Below are positions 1-6,809 of a stretch of 10,086 nucleotides of DNA, piece by piece. Each line of letters starts with the position of its first letter. The stretch's first letter is position 1. Source of the DNA: Actinomycetes bacterium (GTDB taxonomy: Bacteria; Actinomycetota; Acidimicrobiia; Acidimicrobiales; Bog-793); contig JAKAOD010000048.1 in the NCBI GenBank assembly GCA_021823365.1, forward strand, positions 1 to 10,086. Reading direction: 5' to 3'. The notes beneath the pieces are model-generated. The model made no database searches. It was not told the DNA's origin and was given only the letters and a program-made list of their open reading frames with translations. The position numbers and the translations under genes were made by a program.

Positions 1-1007
1 ACCACCGGCGCCCCGAGGGCGGCGAGCTTGCGTGCGGACGCCACGATCATGAGCGCACCCGGGGAGAGTCGCGCCAGCACGGCGGCGCTCAGCTGCTGGT
101 TGCCCCGCCCGAGCAGGACGCCCTGGCCGCCGATCACGCCGAGCACGAGCGCGGCGTCGGGCGACGCGGCGACGAGCGCGAGCAGCTCCCGCTCGCTGGC
201 GTCCGCCTGGAGCAGGCGCCCGTCGCGCGCCGCGTCGACACCGAGCGGGGTGGCGGCGAGACCGAGGTGCTCGAGGATCTTGCCGGTCGTGCCTCCGGGC
301 CCGAACAGGTACAGCCGCCCCGGCACGAGCTCGCCAGCGACCGCGGCGCACAAGGCGTCGAGCTCGGCTGCCGAGCCGGCGGCAGCGGAGCTCTTCGCGC
401 CGAGCAGGCGGCCGTCGCCGAGGTCGGGCACGACCGCCATCGCGACGAGCGCTCCGAGCGGCGAGGCCGCGTCGCTCACGTCGACGATCTCCGCCGGGGC
501 GACGGCGCGGACCTCCCGGGCGAGGAATTCGCCGGCGAGGTCGCCGGCGAGGTCCGCACCCGCGGCGAAGACCCCCGAACGCATCTTCACCCCGCTCGGG
601 ACACCGAGGATCGGCACGGACGTGCCGGTGCCGCGGACCACGTCGGCAGCGGTGCCGTCGCCCCCGGCGAAGAGGACGAGATCGACGCCGGCGGCGGCGA
701 GCATCGCCGCCGCGCCCGTCGTGTCCACGCCCGAGGTCACGTCCCCGAGCGCGAGGTCAAGCAGCTCGGCCTCCCCGCCGACCGCCGCCACGACGTCGGC
801 GCCCATCGACGCCGGGGCGGCAAGGAGCCGGACCCCACGGTGCGCCGCGAGGCGCCGCAGTGCCCGCGCCGCCCGTGACGCGGTGACCGGCGCGGCGCCG
901 CGCCGACGCGCCTCTGCGAGGAGCTCGGGACCGTCGGTGCCGTGCAGCCCGACACGGCCGCCCATCCCGGCAACCGGATTCACCACGAGCCCGACGAGCC
1001 CGGCCAC
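1..1007 (-). CDS. ATP-NAD kinase-like protein (COG3199/AcoX type), 3' end outside window
   Basis: The visible 335 residues match the predicted ATP-dependent NAD kinase family, which phosphorylates NAD to NADP in the cytoplasm. In order they show a glycine-rich start NPVAGMGGRVGLHGTDG (about 10-26), the nucleotide-binding GGDGTAAD (115-122), GVPSGVKMRSGVFA (135-148), GPGGTTGK (235-242) and IGGQGVLLGRGNQQ (291-304). The reading frame is still open at the window edge, near the point where relatives end (about 370 residues), so roughly 30 residues are missing. The start is the GTG at 1007, giving MAGLVGLVVNPVAG as in relatives. No clear Shine-Dalgarno precedes it. It begins 8 bp after the aminotransferase stop, so translation is probably coupled. 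AcoX proteins of the same family sit in acetoin clusters with unproven function, so NAD kinase activity is a family prediction. The plus-strand reading frame over this region is a shadow. Confidence 0.88.
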   Translation of the reverse strand, partial: MAGLVGLVVNPVAGMGGRVGLHGTDGPELLAEARRRGAAPVTASRAARALRRLAAHRGVRLLAAPASMGADVVAAVGGEAELLDLALGDVTSGVDTTGAAAMLAAAGVDLVLFAGGDGTAADVVRGTGTSVPILGVPSGVKMRSGVFAAGADLAGDLAGEFLAREVRAVAPAEIVDVSDAASPLGALVAMAVVPDLGDGRLLGAKSSAAAGSAAELDALCAAVAGELVPGRLYLFGPGGTTGKILEHLGLAATPLGVDAARDGRLLQADASERELLALVAASPDAALVLGVIGGQGVLLGRGNQQLSAAVLARLSPGALMIVASARKLAALGAPV

Positions 1008-1015
1008 GGGGCGGA

Positions 1016-2419
1016 TCAGGCTCGCGCGAGCTCCGCGGCGACGTCGTCGAGCGCACGGCGCGTCCCCGCGACCATCGCGTCGATCTCGGACTCCTCGACG
1101 ACGAAGGGCGGAGAGAAGGCAATGGTGTCGGCGGCGGGGAGGGCCCGCGTGATCACGCCGTAGTCGCGGCTGCGAAGTGTCACCCGTGCACCGACGCGCT
1201 GCGCGGGGTCGAAGACAGTCAGCGGATCGCGCCGGGCGACGAACTCGACCGCCGCGATCAGCCCCTCACCGCGGACCTCCCCGACGTGGGGGTGGTCGCT
1301 GAAGGCCTCGTGGAGGCGGTCCTGGAGATACGCACCCCGCTTCGTGGCCTGCTCCACGAGCCCGTCCCGCTCGAGGATCTCGAGGTTCTTCAGCGCCACC
1401 GCGGCGCCGAGGGGATGGGCCGAGTACGTGTAGCCGTGACCGAAGACCCCATAGCGCTCGCCGCCGGCGACGAGCGCCTCCCAGACCTTCTCGGAGACGA
1501 GGCACGCCGACAGGGGGAAGTAGCCCGAGGTGATGCCCTTCGCGACGGTGATGAGGTCCGGTGCGATGTCGAACACCTCGGTGCCGAACCAGCGGCCGAG
1601 CCGACCGAAGCCGCAGACCACCTCGTCGGCGATCATCAAGATGTCGTGACGGCGAAGGACCTCACCGATCGCCGCGAAGTAGCCGGCGGGCGGGACGATG
1701 ACGCCGCCGGCCGCCTGGATCGGCTCGGCGATGAACGCGGCAACGGTGTCGGGCCCCTCGTCGAGGATCACCCGCTCGAGGTCGGCGGCGAGGGCGGCGA
1801 CGAACTCGGCGTCGCTCGTGCCGGGGTCGGCCTCCCAGAGCCGGTGCGGCGCGCGGGTGTAGCGGATCATCGGCAGCGGAACGTCGAAGCCGTCGTGGAG
1901 GTTGTCGAGGCCCGTGAGGCCCGCCGTCGCGATCGTCACGCCGTGGTAGCCACGGTGGCGAGAGATGATCTTCTTCTTCTCCGGGCGCCCGAGGACGTTG
2001 TTGTAGTACCAGACCATCTTGATCTGCGTGTCGTTGGCATCCGAGCCGCTGTTGCCGAAGAAGACCTTCGCCATCGGCGCCGGTGCCATCCCGATCAGCT
2101 TCTCGGCGAGCAGCGTCGACGCGTCGTTCGCCATCGAGGAGAAGGAGTGGTAGTAGGGCAGGCGGACGCACTGCGCGCGCAGCGCGTCGGCCATCTCCTC
2201 GTTGCCGTAGCCGACGTTCACGCACCACAGCCCGGCGAGCGCATCGAGGTAGCGCTTGCCCTCGCTGTCGGTGAGCGTCGAGCCGTGGCCCTCGACGATC
2301 ATGAGGGGACCGGCCGCCTCGTGCTGGCGCAGCGCGGTGAACGGATGCAGCGCGTACTTCTGATCGACGGCCCGCAGGTCGCGCCCGGAACCGCCGGAGG
2401 TGGACTCAGACTGCTGCAT
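1016..2419 (-). CDS. Class III PLP-dependent (omega) aminotransferase
   Basis: A 467-residue fold-type I aminotransferase of the omega-amino acid:pyruvate / putrescine / GABA group. It moves an amino group from a terminal amine or beta/omega-amino acid to a keto acid and leaves a semialdehyde. Visible family marks are LWCVNVGYG (64-72), the phosphate-binding region FFGNSGSDAND (120-130), HRGYHG (155-160), the PLP-ring aspartate D265 in MIADEV, and the Schiff-base lysine K294 in TVAKGITSGYFPLSA. GHGYTYSAHP (327-336) is the usual substrate-side loop. The start ATG at 2419 is chosen because AGGAG lies 9 nt upstream (2433-2429) and because the reading frame further upstream is antisense to the neighbouring dehydrogenase gene. 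The divergent semialdehyde dehydrogenase is the expected next enzyme for its product. The amine substrate cannot be read from sequence. Confidence 0.93.
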   Translation of the reverse strand: MQQSESTSGGSGRDLRAVDQKYALHPFTALRQHEAAGPLMIVEGHGSTLTDSEGKRYLDALAGLWCVNVGYGNEEMADALRAQCVRLPYYHSFSSMANDASTLLAEKLIGMAPAPMAKVFFGNSGSDANDTQIKMVWYYNNVLGRPEKKKIISRHRGYHGVTIATAGLTGLDNLHDGFDVPLPMIRYTRAPHRLWEADPGTSDAEFVAALAADLERVILDEGPDTVAAFIAEPIQAAGGVIVPPAGYFAAIGEVLRRHDILMIADEVVCGFGRLGRWFGTEVFDIAPDLITVAKGITSGYFPLSACLVSEKVWEALVAGGERYGVFGHGYTYSAHPLGAAVALKNLEILERDGLVEQATKRGAYLQDRLHEAFSDHPHVGEVRGEGLIAAVEFVARRDPLTVFDPAQRVGARVTLRSRDYGVITRALPAADTIAFSPPFVVEESEIDAMVAGTRRALDDVAAELARA

Positions 2420-2424
2420 CTCGA

Positions 2425-2433
2425 CCTTCTCCT
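2425..2433 (-). promoter_or_regulatory. Ribosome binding site of the aminotransferase
   Basis: On the minus strand AGGAGAAGG lies just upstream of the ATG at 2419, with 9 nt between AGGAG and the start. It fixes the start against the much longer open frame that runs back across the divergent gene. Confidence 0.75.
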
Positions 2434-2450
2434 CGGAATGTCCGCGAAGC

Positions 2451-2473
2451 GAACAACCGCTCGATTGACGAAC
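2451..2473 (+). promoter_or_regulatory. Candidate operator, copy A of the shared 23-nt motif
   Basis: This site follows GWACAAC-N4-CG-N-WTRAYGWAC, which is also found at 5501-5523 and 6787-6809. Copies A and C agree at 17 of 23 positions, and 13 positions are the same in all three copies. It contains the -35-like TTGACG (2465-2470) of the dehydrogenase promoter and lies in the leader or promoter of the divergent aminotransferase, so a bound regulator could act on both. A direct repeat is also visible: GAACAACCGC (2451-2460) and GAACAAGCGC (2470-2479) differ at one base and are 19 bp apart. Confidence 0.55.
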
Positions 2474-2493
2474 AAGCGCGAAGATAGTATCTA
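2465..2493 (+). promoter_or_regulatory. Promoter of the semialdehyde dehydrogenase, probably leaderless
   Basis: TTGACG (2465-2470) and TATCTA (2488-2493) are 17 bp apart. The -10 element ends 7 bp before the ATG at 2501, so transcription would begin at or next to the start codon. No Shine-Dalgarno precedes that ATG, which fits a leaderless transcript of the kind common in Actinobacteria. TAGTAT (2485-2490) is an alternative -10. This is inferred from spacing and consensus only. Confidence 0.5.
2482..2492. promoter_or_regulatory. Palindromic AT-rich core, possible shared -10 for divergent promoters
   Basis: AGATAGTATCT is a perfect palindrome around a central G in otherwise very GC-rich DNA. 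It reads TAGTAT on the plus strand and TACTAT on the minus strand, both fitting the TANNNT pattern of actinobacterial -10 elements. It could serve the dehydrogenase rightwards and the aminotransferase leftwards (leader of about 60 nt), or it could be a regulator site. Confidence 0.4.
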
Positions 2494-2500
2494 GACAGCG

Positions 2501-4012
2501 ATGATGCGACTGGCAAACGAGTACCGGGCCGTGGTGCGTGAACGCGCCGCACGCCTCCGGGACTCCGGCCTCCTGCGCGAGGACCTCTTCATCGGCGGGG
2601 AGTGGGTGCCGGCAAGCGACGGCGCCCGTCTGGCGGTCACCGACCCCGCGACGCACGAGCAGATCGCCGAGGTCGCCTCGGCGACGCCTGGCGACGTGAC
2701 CCGTGCCGTCGCGCTCGCCGACGAGGCGCGGGCGAGCTGGGCCGAGATGCCGGCGACCGCGCGCGCCGACATGCTCCTCGCCTGGCACGACCTGCTGCGG
2801 GCGAACGAGGAGAGCCTCGGCACGCTGCTCACGCTCGAGATGGGCAAGCCCCTCGCCGAGGCACGGGGCGAGATCGCCTACAGCGCCGCGTTCATCCGCT
2901 GGTTCGCCGAGGAGGCGCGACGCGCCTACGGCGAGGTGATCCCGACCAATCGCGCGGGGCGGCGCCTCTTCGCGCTGCGCCAGCCCGTCGGGGTCGTGGC
3001 GGCGATCACGCCGTGGAACTTCCCGGCGCTCATGATCGCCCGCAAGATCGCGCCGGCGCTCGCCGCCGGGTGCAGCGTCGTGATGAAGCCGGCGAGCGAG
3101 ACCCCGCTCTCGGCACTCGCCCTCGCCGAGCTCGCCCAGCGCGCCGGCCTGCCCGCTGGGCTGTTGAACGTCGTGCACGGCGAGCCGGCGACCGTCGGAT
3201 CCGTGCTCACCGGGGACCCCCGCGTGCGCATGCTCACCTTCACCGGCTCGACCGACGTCGGCAAGCTCCTGATGACCCAGTGCGCGGGCACGGTGAAGCG
3301 GCTCGCCCTCGAACTCGGCGGCAACGCCCCCTTCATCGTCTTCGACGACGCCGACCTCGACGCCGCCGTCAAGGGCGCGATCGACGCGAAGTTCCGCAAC
3401 GCCGGTCAGACGTGCGTCTGCGCCAATCGCATCTTCGTCCAGGCCGGCGTCCACGATGCCTTCGTCGAGCGCTTCGCCGCCGCGCTCACGACGATGACCG
3501 TCGGGCACGGGCTCGACCCCGACGCCGTGATCGGCCCGCTCATCGACGAGGCGGCGGTCGAGAAGGTCGAGCACCACCTCGCGGACGCCACCGCGCACGG
3601 TGCCCGCATCGTCGCCGGCGGCACCCGCCACGCGCTCGGCGGCACGTTCTTCTCGCCGACGGTCGTCGTCGACGCGTCGCCGGAGATGGAGCTCGCGCAA
3701 GCGGAGACGTTCGGACCCGTCGCGCCGTTCTTCCGCTTCGAGACCGAGGACGAGGCGATTGCCCTCGCGAACGCCACCCAGACCGGCCTTGCGGCGTACT
3801 TCTTCAGCCGCGACGTCGGACGGGTGTTCCGTGTCGGTGAACGGCTGGAGTTCGGCGTCGTCGGCGTGAACACCGGCGCCATCTCCTACGAAGGCGCGCC
3901 GTTCGGCGGCGTGAAGCAGTCCGGCCTCGGGCGCGAGGGGGCCCGCGAGGGGCTCGAGGAGTTCCTCGAGGTCAAGTACCTCTGCATCGACGGCCTGCAG
4001 GCGGCACCGTGA
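2501..4012 (+). CDS. GabD-type NAD(P)-dependent semialdehyde dehydrogenase
   Basis: A 503-residue aldehyde dehydrogenase closest in motifs to succinate/glutarate-semialdehyde dehydrogenases; it oxidises a semialdehyde to a dicarboxylate. Visible: TPWNFP with oxyanion-hole N173, VMKPASE with K196, cofactor motif GSTDVG (249-254), general base E271 in ELGG, catalytic C305 in FRNAGQTCVCANR with the neighbouring C307, E402 in ETFGP, and the GabD-like end EGAPFGGVKQSGLGREG (464-480). The length is normal. The start ATG at 2501 directly follows a promoter candidate. ATG 2504 is a one-residue alternative. The last bases overlap the next gene (GTGA). Together with the divergent aminotransferase it would turn an omega-amino acid into a dicarboxylate. 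Succinate-, glutarate- and 2-oxoglutarate-semialdehyde are all possible substrates, and the motifs do not separate them. Confidence 0.93.
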   Translation: MMRLANEYRAVVRERAARLRDSGLLREDLFIGGEWVPASDGARLAVTDPATHEQIAEVASATPGDVTRAVALADEARASWAEMPATARADMLLAWHDLLRANEESLGTLLTLEMGKPLAEARGEIAYSAAFIRWFAEEARRAYGEVIPTNRAGRRLFALRQPVGVVAAITPWNFPALMIARKIAPALAAGCSVVMKPASETPLSALALAELAQRAGLPAGLLNVVHGEPATVGSVLTGDPRVRMLTFTGSTDVGKLLMTQCAGTVKRLALELGGNAPFIVFDDADLDAAVKGAIDAKFRNAGQTCVCANRIFVQAGVHDAFVERFAAALTTMTVGHGLDPDAVIGPLIDEAAVEKVEHHLADATAHGARIVAGGTRHALGGTFFSPTVVVDASPEMELAQAETFGPVAPFFRFETEDEAIALANATQTGLAAYFFSRDVGRVFRVGERLEFGVVGVNTGAISYEGAPFGGVKQSGLGREGAREGLEEFLEVKYLCIDGLQAAP

Positions 4013-4509
4013 GCGATGCCGGACCAGTGAGCGACCCTGCCGACGTGCTCGGCGAGCTGTCCGCCAAGCAGGCGATCACCGAGGTGCTCGTCGCCTACTG
4101 CGCACACCTCGACCGGATGGACCTCGACGCGCTCGTCGCGCTGTTCACCGAGGACTGCGACGTCGACTACGGCCCCGAGCCGCGCCTGCGAAGCCACGGT
4201 TCCGCCGAGCTGCGCCGGGACCTCGAGCGCATGTGGCGCTGGGCGCGGACGTCGCACCACCTCTCGAACGTGCTCGTCGCCCTCGGTGCGCAGCGCACGA
4301 GCGCGACGGCGACGAGCTCGGTCTACGCGTGGCACGAGCGCCCCGACGGCGGCACGGCCACGATGATGGGCCAGTACCACGACATGCTCGTGTGCCGGGA
4401 CGGCGTATGGAAGATCGCAACCCGCCGCCAGGTCCTGCTCGGCAACGACGCCGGCTTCCAGGTGAACATCAACCCCTTCGCGCGCCTCGCGCCGCCCGCC
4501 GCGCGCTGA
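4009..4509 (+). CDS. SnoaL-like / NTF2-fold protein
   Basis: A 166-residue protein with the pattern of the SnoaL_4/NTF2 family: helix QAITEVLVAYCAHLDRMDLDALVALFTEDC (about 21-50), then a histidine-bearing TSHHLSNVLVALG (81-93), an aromatic strand SSVYAWHER (103-111), GQYHDMLVCRDGVWKIATRR (121-140) and a hydrophobic end. This cone-shaped alpha+beta barrel serves as a small dehydratase, isomerase, hydrolase or ligand-binding scaffold, so the reaction cannot be assigned. The GTG start at 4009 overlaps the dehydrogenase stop as GTGA, implying translational coupling; the GTG at 4027 is an alternative. Its tight link to the dehydrogenase suggests it handles the same or the preceding intermediate. 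It is convergent with the DapA-family gene across 34 bp in which no convincing terminator is seen. Confidence 0.85.
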   Translation: MSDAGPVSDPADVLGELSAKQAITEVLVAYCAHLDRMDLDALVALFTEDCDVDYGPEPRLRSHGSAELRRDLERMWRWARTSHHLSNVLVALGAQRTSATATSSVYAWHERPDGGTATMMGQYHDMLVCRDGVWKIATRRQVLLGNDAGFQVNINPFARLAPPAAR

Positions 4510-4543
4510 GGGTCCCGAGCTCGCGCGCGTCCGGCGACGCCGC

Positions 4544-5485
4544 CTACGCGCTCTTCGCGTGGAGCTCGCCCATCAGCTCGTCGAGCTGCGTCATGTGCCC
4601 GGCGAGCACGCCGAGGCGCTCGAGGCCCTCGTCGCCGAGCTCGGCGAAGGTGGTGATCGGCGGCCGCACGTCACCGACCGGATACCCGGCGAGCGCGGCG
4701 AGGCGCTTCGAGTAGCACTGGTGGCCGTAGGTCGGGTGACCGGCGGCGATCGTGTGGTCCATCGCGTCGATGATTCGCTGGATGCGCCGCGCGTCGTCGA
4801 TGCGCCCCGCTTCGAGAAGGTCCCACATCCGGCTCGAGGCGCGGGGGATGTAGTTCCCGTAGGGGTTGACGTAGCCGATCGCCCCGAGAAGAAACGAGTC
4901 GACGGCGCGCTCGCCGGCGTAGACGTTCATGACGCCGTCAGTCGCCTCGATCACGTCGCGCACCCGCCCGAGGTCACGGCTCGACTCTTTGATGTAGCGG
5001 ACGTTCTCAAAGGCTTTGGTGAGACGGGCGACGAGCGCCGCCGACATGTCGACGTTCGAGGTGACCGGGTTGTTGTAGAGCATGATCGGGAGGCTGACCG
5101 CCTCGCTGATCGCCCGGTAGTAGCGGAAGATCTCGTCGTCGGTCGGGGTGTAGTAGTAGGGCGGGAGCACCATGAGGCCGTCGGCGCCGAGCGCCTCGGC
5201 CTGCCGGCTGTAGGCGACCGCTTTCGGGGTGTAGGCGTTCATCGTGCCGACGAGCACCGGGACGCGCCCCGCGACGTGCCGCACCGTCGTCTCGACGACC
5301 TCCTCGCGCTCCTCGTCGCTGAGGGTGAGGTACTCGCCCGTCGTGCCGAGAACGATGACGCCGGGCACGCCCACCTCGAGCTGCCAGGAAAGGAAACGAC
5401 GGAGCGCCTCGGCGTCCACGTGGCTCCCGCCTTCGGTGAAGGGCGTCACGCAGACCGTGTAGGCACCGTGCAAGCGAGGGGGCAT
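4544..5485 (-). CDS. DapA-superfamily aldolase / dehydratase / deaminase
   Basis: A 313-residue class I aldolase of the dihydrodipicolinate synthase / N-acetylneuraminate lyase family (TIM barrel, Schiff base). Visible: LGTTGEYLTLSDEER (46-60) with the T48-T49 pair and E51, PPYYYTPTDDE (108-118), the YNNP motif with Y137, and Schiff-base K166 in RYIKESS. Lysine-biosynthetic DapA has an arginine just after YNxP that holds the substrate carboxylate. Here that stretch is VTSNVD, so this is probably a catabolic paralogue rather than true DapA. Possible roles include keto-deoxy sugar-acid aldolase or dehydratase, or the pyrroline-hydroxycarboxylate deaminase of hydroxyproline breakdown. The start at 5485 is fixed by GGAGGA 5 nt upstream (5496-5491). 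It is divergent from the FAD oxidoreductase, with only 32 bp between them. Confidence 0.9.
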   Translation of the reverse strand: MPPRLHGAYTVCVTPFTEGGSHVDAEALRRFLSWQLEVGVPGVIVLGTTGEYLTLSDEEREEVVETTVRHVAGRVPVLVGTMNAYTPKAVAYSRQAEALGADGLMVLPPYYYTPTDDEIFRYYRAISEAVSLPIMLYNNPVTSNVDMSAALVARLTKAFENVRYIKESSRDLGRVRDVIEATDGVMNVYAGERAVDSFLLGAIGYVNPYGNYIPRASSRMWDLLEAGRIDDARRIQRIIDAMDHTIAAGHPTYGHQCYSKRLAALAGYPVGDVRPPITTFAELGDEGLERLGVLAGHMTQLDELMGELHAKSA

Positions 5486-5490
5486 CGACG

Positions 5491-5496
5491 TCCTCC
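5491..5496 (-). promoter_or_regulatory. Ribosome binding site of the DapA-family gene
   Basis: GGAGGA on the minus strand, 5 nt before the ATG at 5485, is a near-perfect Shine-Dalgarno. It decides for this start over the in-frame ATG 21 nt further upstream at 5506. Confidence 0.8.
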
Positions 5497-5500
5497 ATAT

Positions 5501-5523
5501 GAACAACTATTCGCATAATGTAC
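5501..5523 (+). promoter_or_regulatory. Candidate operator, copy B, in a 32-bp divergent promoter region
   Basis: This is the second copy of GWACAAC-N4-CG-N-WTRAYGWAC, sharing 15 of 23 positions with each of copies A and C. It sits between the divergent DapA-family and FAD-oxidoreductase genes and covers the ATG at 5518. It overlaps -10-like hexamers on both strands: CATAAT at 5514-5519 (plus) and CATTAT at 5520-5515 (minus). A bound protein would probably block both promoters. No good -35 is seen on either side. Confidence 0.5.
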
Positions 5524-6738
5524 CTCGCCGACATGGCGGCACCCGACGGCTTGCGAGCACTGCCCGACCGAGCGCCGCGCCCCGCGCTGCGGCCGCGCTA
5601 CGACGTCGCCGTCGTCGGCGGCGGCATCACCGGTGCCGCCACCGCCTACCACCTCGCGTCGGCCGGTGCCGCCGTCGTGCTGCTCGAGCGCTCCGAGGTC
5701 GGCACCGAGGCCTCGGGGCGCAATGCGGGCAGCCTGCACGGGCAGATTCAGCACGAGCCGTTCGCGCGCCGCGGGGAGACCTGGGCGCGTGCCTTCCTCC
5801 CGGCGCTCGGCTTCCTCACCCGCTCCCTCGAGCGCTGGGCGACGCTCTCCGCGACGCTCGGTGCCGACCTCGAGGTGACGACGAACGGCGGCCTGCTGCT
5901 CGTCGACGACCCGGCGCACCTGCCGACAGTCGAGGCGAAGGTCGCGCTCGAGCGGGAGTGCGGCATCGACGCGCGCGTGCTCTCGCGCGCCGAGGTGCGC
6001 GACCTCGCCCCGTGGGTCTCGCCACGCGTCGTCGGCGCCGGGTTCAGCCCGATCGAAGGAAAGGCGAACCCGATGCTCGCCACGGCGGCCTTCGCGCGCG
6101 CCGCCGCGGCGGCAGGGGCCGAGATCTCGACACGGACCACCGTCAGCGAGATCGAGCAGGAGCGTGACGCCCTCCTTGTGCGGACGACGCGCGCGACGCT
6201 TCGCGCCGAGCGCGTCGTGCTCGCGTCGGGGAACGACCTCGGCACGCACACAAGGAGCCTCGGCACGCCGCTTCCGGTGACCGCCGAGCCGGTCCAGGTG
6301 AGCGCCACTGAGCCCGTCGCACCGCTCATCAAGCACCTCGTGTACTTCGCCGGCGCGCGCCTCACCTTGAAGCAGGCGCGCGTCGGCTCGCTCCTCATCG
6401 GCGGCGGGTGGCCCGCACGCCTCCATCCCGACACCGGCTACCCGCTCGTCGACGTCTCCTCGCTGCGCCAGAACCTCGCCGTGGCGGTGCGGGCGGTGCC
6501 CCGCATCGCCGATGCGCTCCTGCTCCGCTCCTGGGCAGGCATCGGCAACGCGACCCCGGACCTCTCCCCCATCGTCGGCGCACTGCCGGGCAACGCCCGC
6601 GTGCTCGTCGGGATCTACCCCCACATGGGCCTCACCGCTGGACCTCTGATGGGCGAGGCGCTCGCCGCCCTCGCGCTCGGGCTGGCGCCGCCGCTCGACC
6701 TCGCACCCTTCGGAGCCGAGCGCTTTCTCGACCGGTAG
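5518..6738 (+). CDS. FAD-dependent amine / D-amino acid oxidoreductase (DAO family)
   Basis: A 406-residue flavoprotein of the DAO family (glycine oxidase, DadA, sarcosine oxidase beta, opine and D-hydroxyproline dehydrogenases). It oxidises a C-N bond of an amino acid to an imine. Visible: the FAD-binding Rossmann motif DVAVVGGGITGAATAYHLA (29-47) with acidic E57 ending the second strand, EASGRNAGSLHGQIQ (64-78), a mid-domain VVLASGN (233-239) and the C-terminal flavin-contact region NATPDLSPIVGALPG with IYPHMGLTAGP (344-376). No signal peptide or membrane segment is seen, so it is likely cytoplasmic. The start is uncertain. ATG 5518 lies inside a -10-like element and the shared motif, and neither it nor ATG 5533 has a Shine-Dalgarno; 5533 (five residues shorter) would fit a nearly leaderless message. 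The substrate is unknown. The ABC importer downstream suggests an imported amino acid. Confidence 0.88.
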   Translation: MYLADMAAPDGLRALPDRAPRPALRPRYDVAVVGGGITGAATAYHLASAGAAVVLLERSEVGTEASGRNAGSLHGQIQHEPFARRGETWARAFLPALGFLTRSLERWATLSATLGADLEVTTNGGLLLVDDPAHLPTVEAKVALERECGIDARVLSRAEVRDLAPWVSPRVVGAGFSPIEGKANPMLATAAFARAAAAAGAEISTRTTVSEIEQERDALLVRTTRATLRAERVVLASGNDLGTHTRSLGTPLPVTAEPVQVSATEPVAPLIKHLVYFAGARLTLKQARVGSLLIGGGWPARLHPDTGYPLVDVSSLRQNLAVAVRAVPRIADALLLRSWAGIGNATPDLSPIVGALPGNARVLVGIYPHMGLTAGPLMGEALAALALGLAPPLDLAPFGAERFLDR

Positions 6739-6786
6739 GTGCTCCGGGGCAAAGGGCGCGCCGTCCCGGGCTGCTGTTCGCATCCC

Positions 6787-6809
6787 GTACAACTCGCCGC
6801 TTGACGAAC
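6787..6809 (+). promoter_or_regulatory. Candidate operator, copy C of the shared 23-nt motif
   Basis: This third copy of GWACAAC-N4-CG-N-WTRAYGWAC carries TTGACG at the same internal position as copy A. Just upstream, TTCGCAT-CCC-GTAC (6777-6790) resembles the right half of copy B (TTCGCAT-AAT-GTAC), which suggests a partial extra half-site sharing GTAC with this copy. Confidence 0.5.

Noticed and set aside
28..1152. A 374-residue plus-strand frame
   Set aside because: It is rich in Ala/Arg/Ser/Pro with no motif and lies opposite the NAD kinase-like gene, whose family motifs are clear on the minus strand.
2420..3700. N-terminal extension of the aminotransferase to 894 residues on the minus strand
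   Set aside because: The extra 427 residues are antisense to the well-supported semialdehyde dehydrogenase and are low-complexity. A strong ribosome binding site places the start at 2419.
4510..4543. Intrinsic terminator between the convergent SnoaL and DapA-family genes
   Set aside because: Only a 4-bp stem (CGGC/GCCG) is visible, with no T-run on either strand. Too weak to call.
4559..6792. Long frames antisense to the DapA-family gene (4559-5518, plus) and the FAD gene (5446-6792, minus)
   Set aside because: They are typical shadow frames in GC-rich DNA, rich in Arg/Gly/Glu with no domain pattern. The opposite strand carries complete enzymes.
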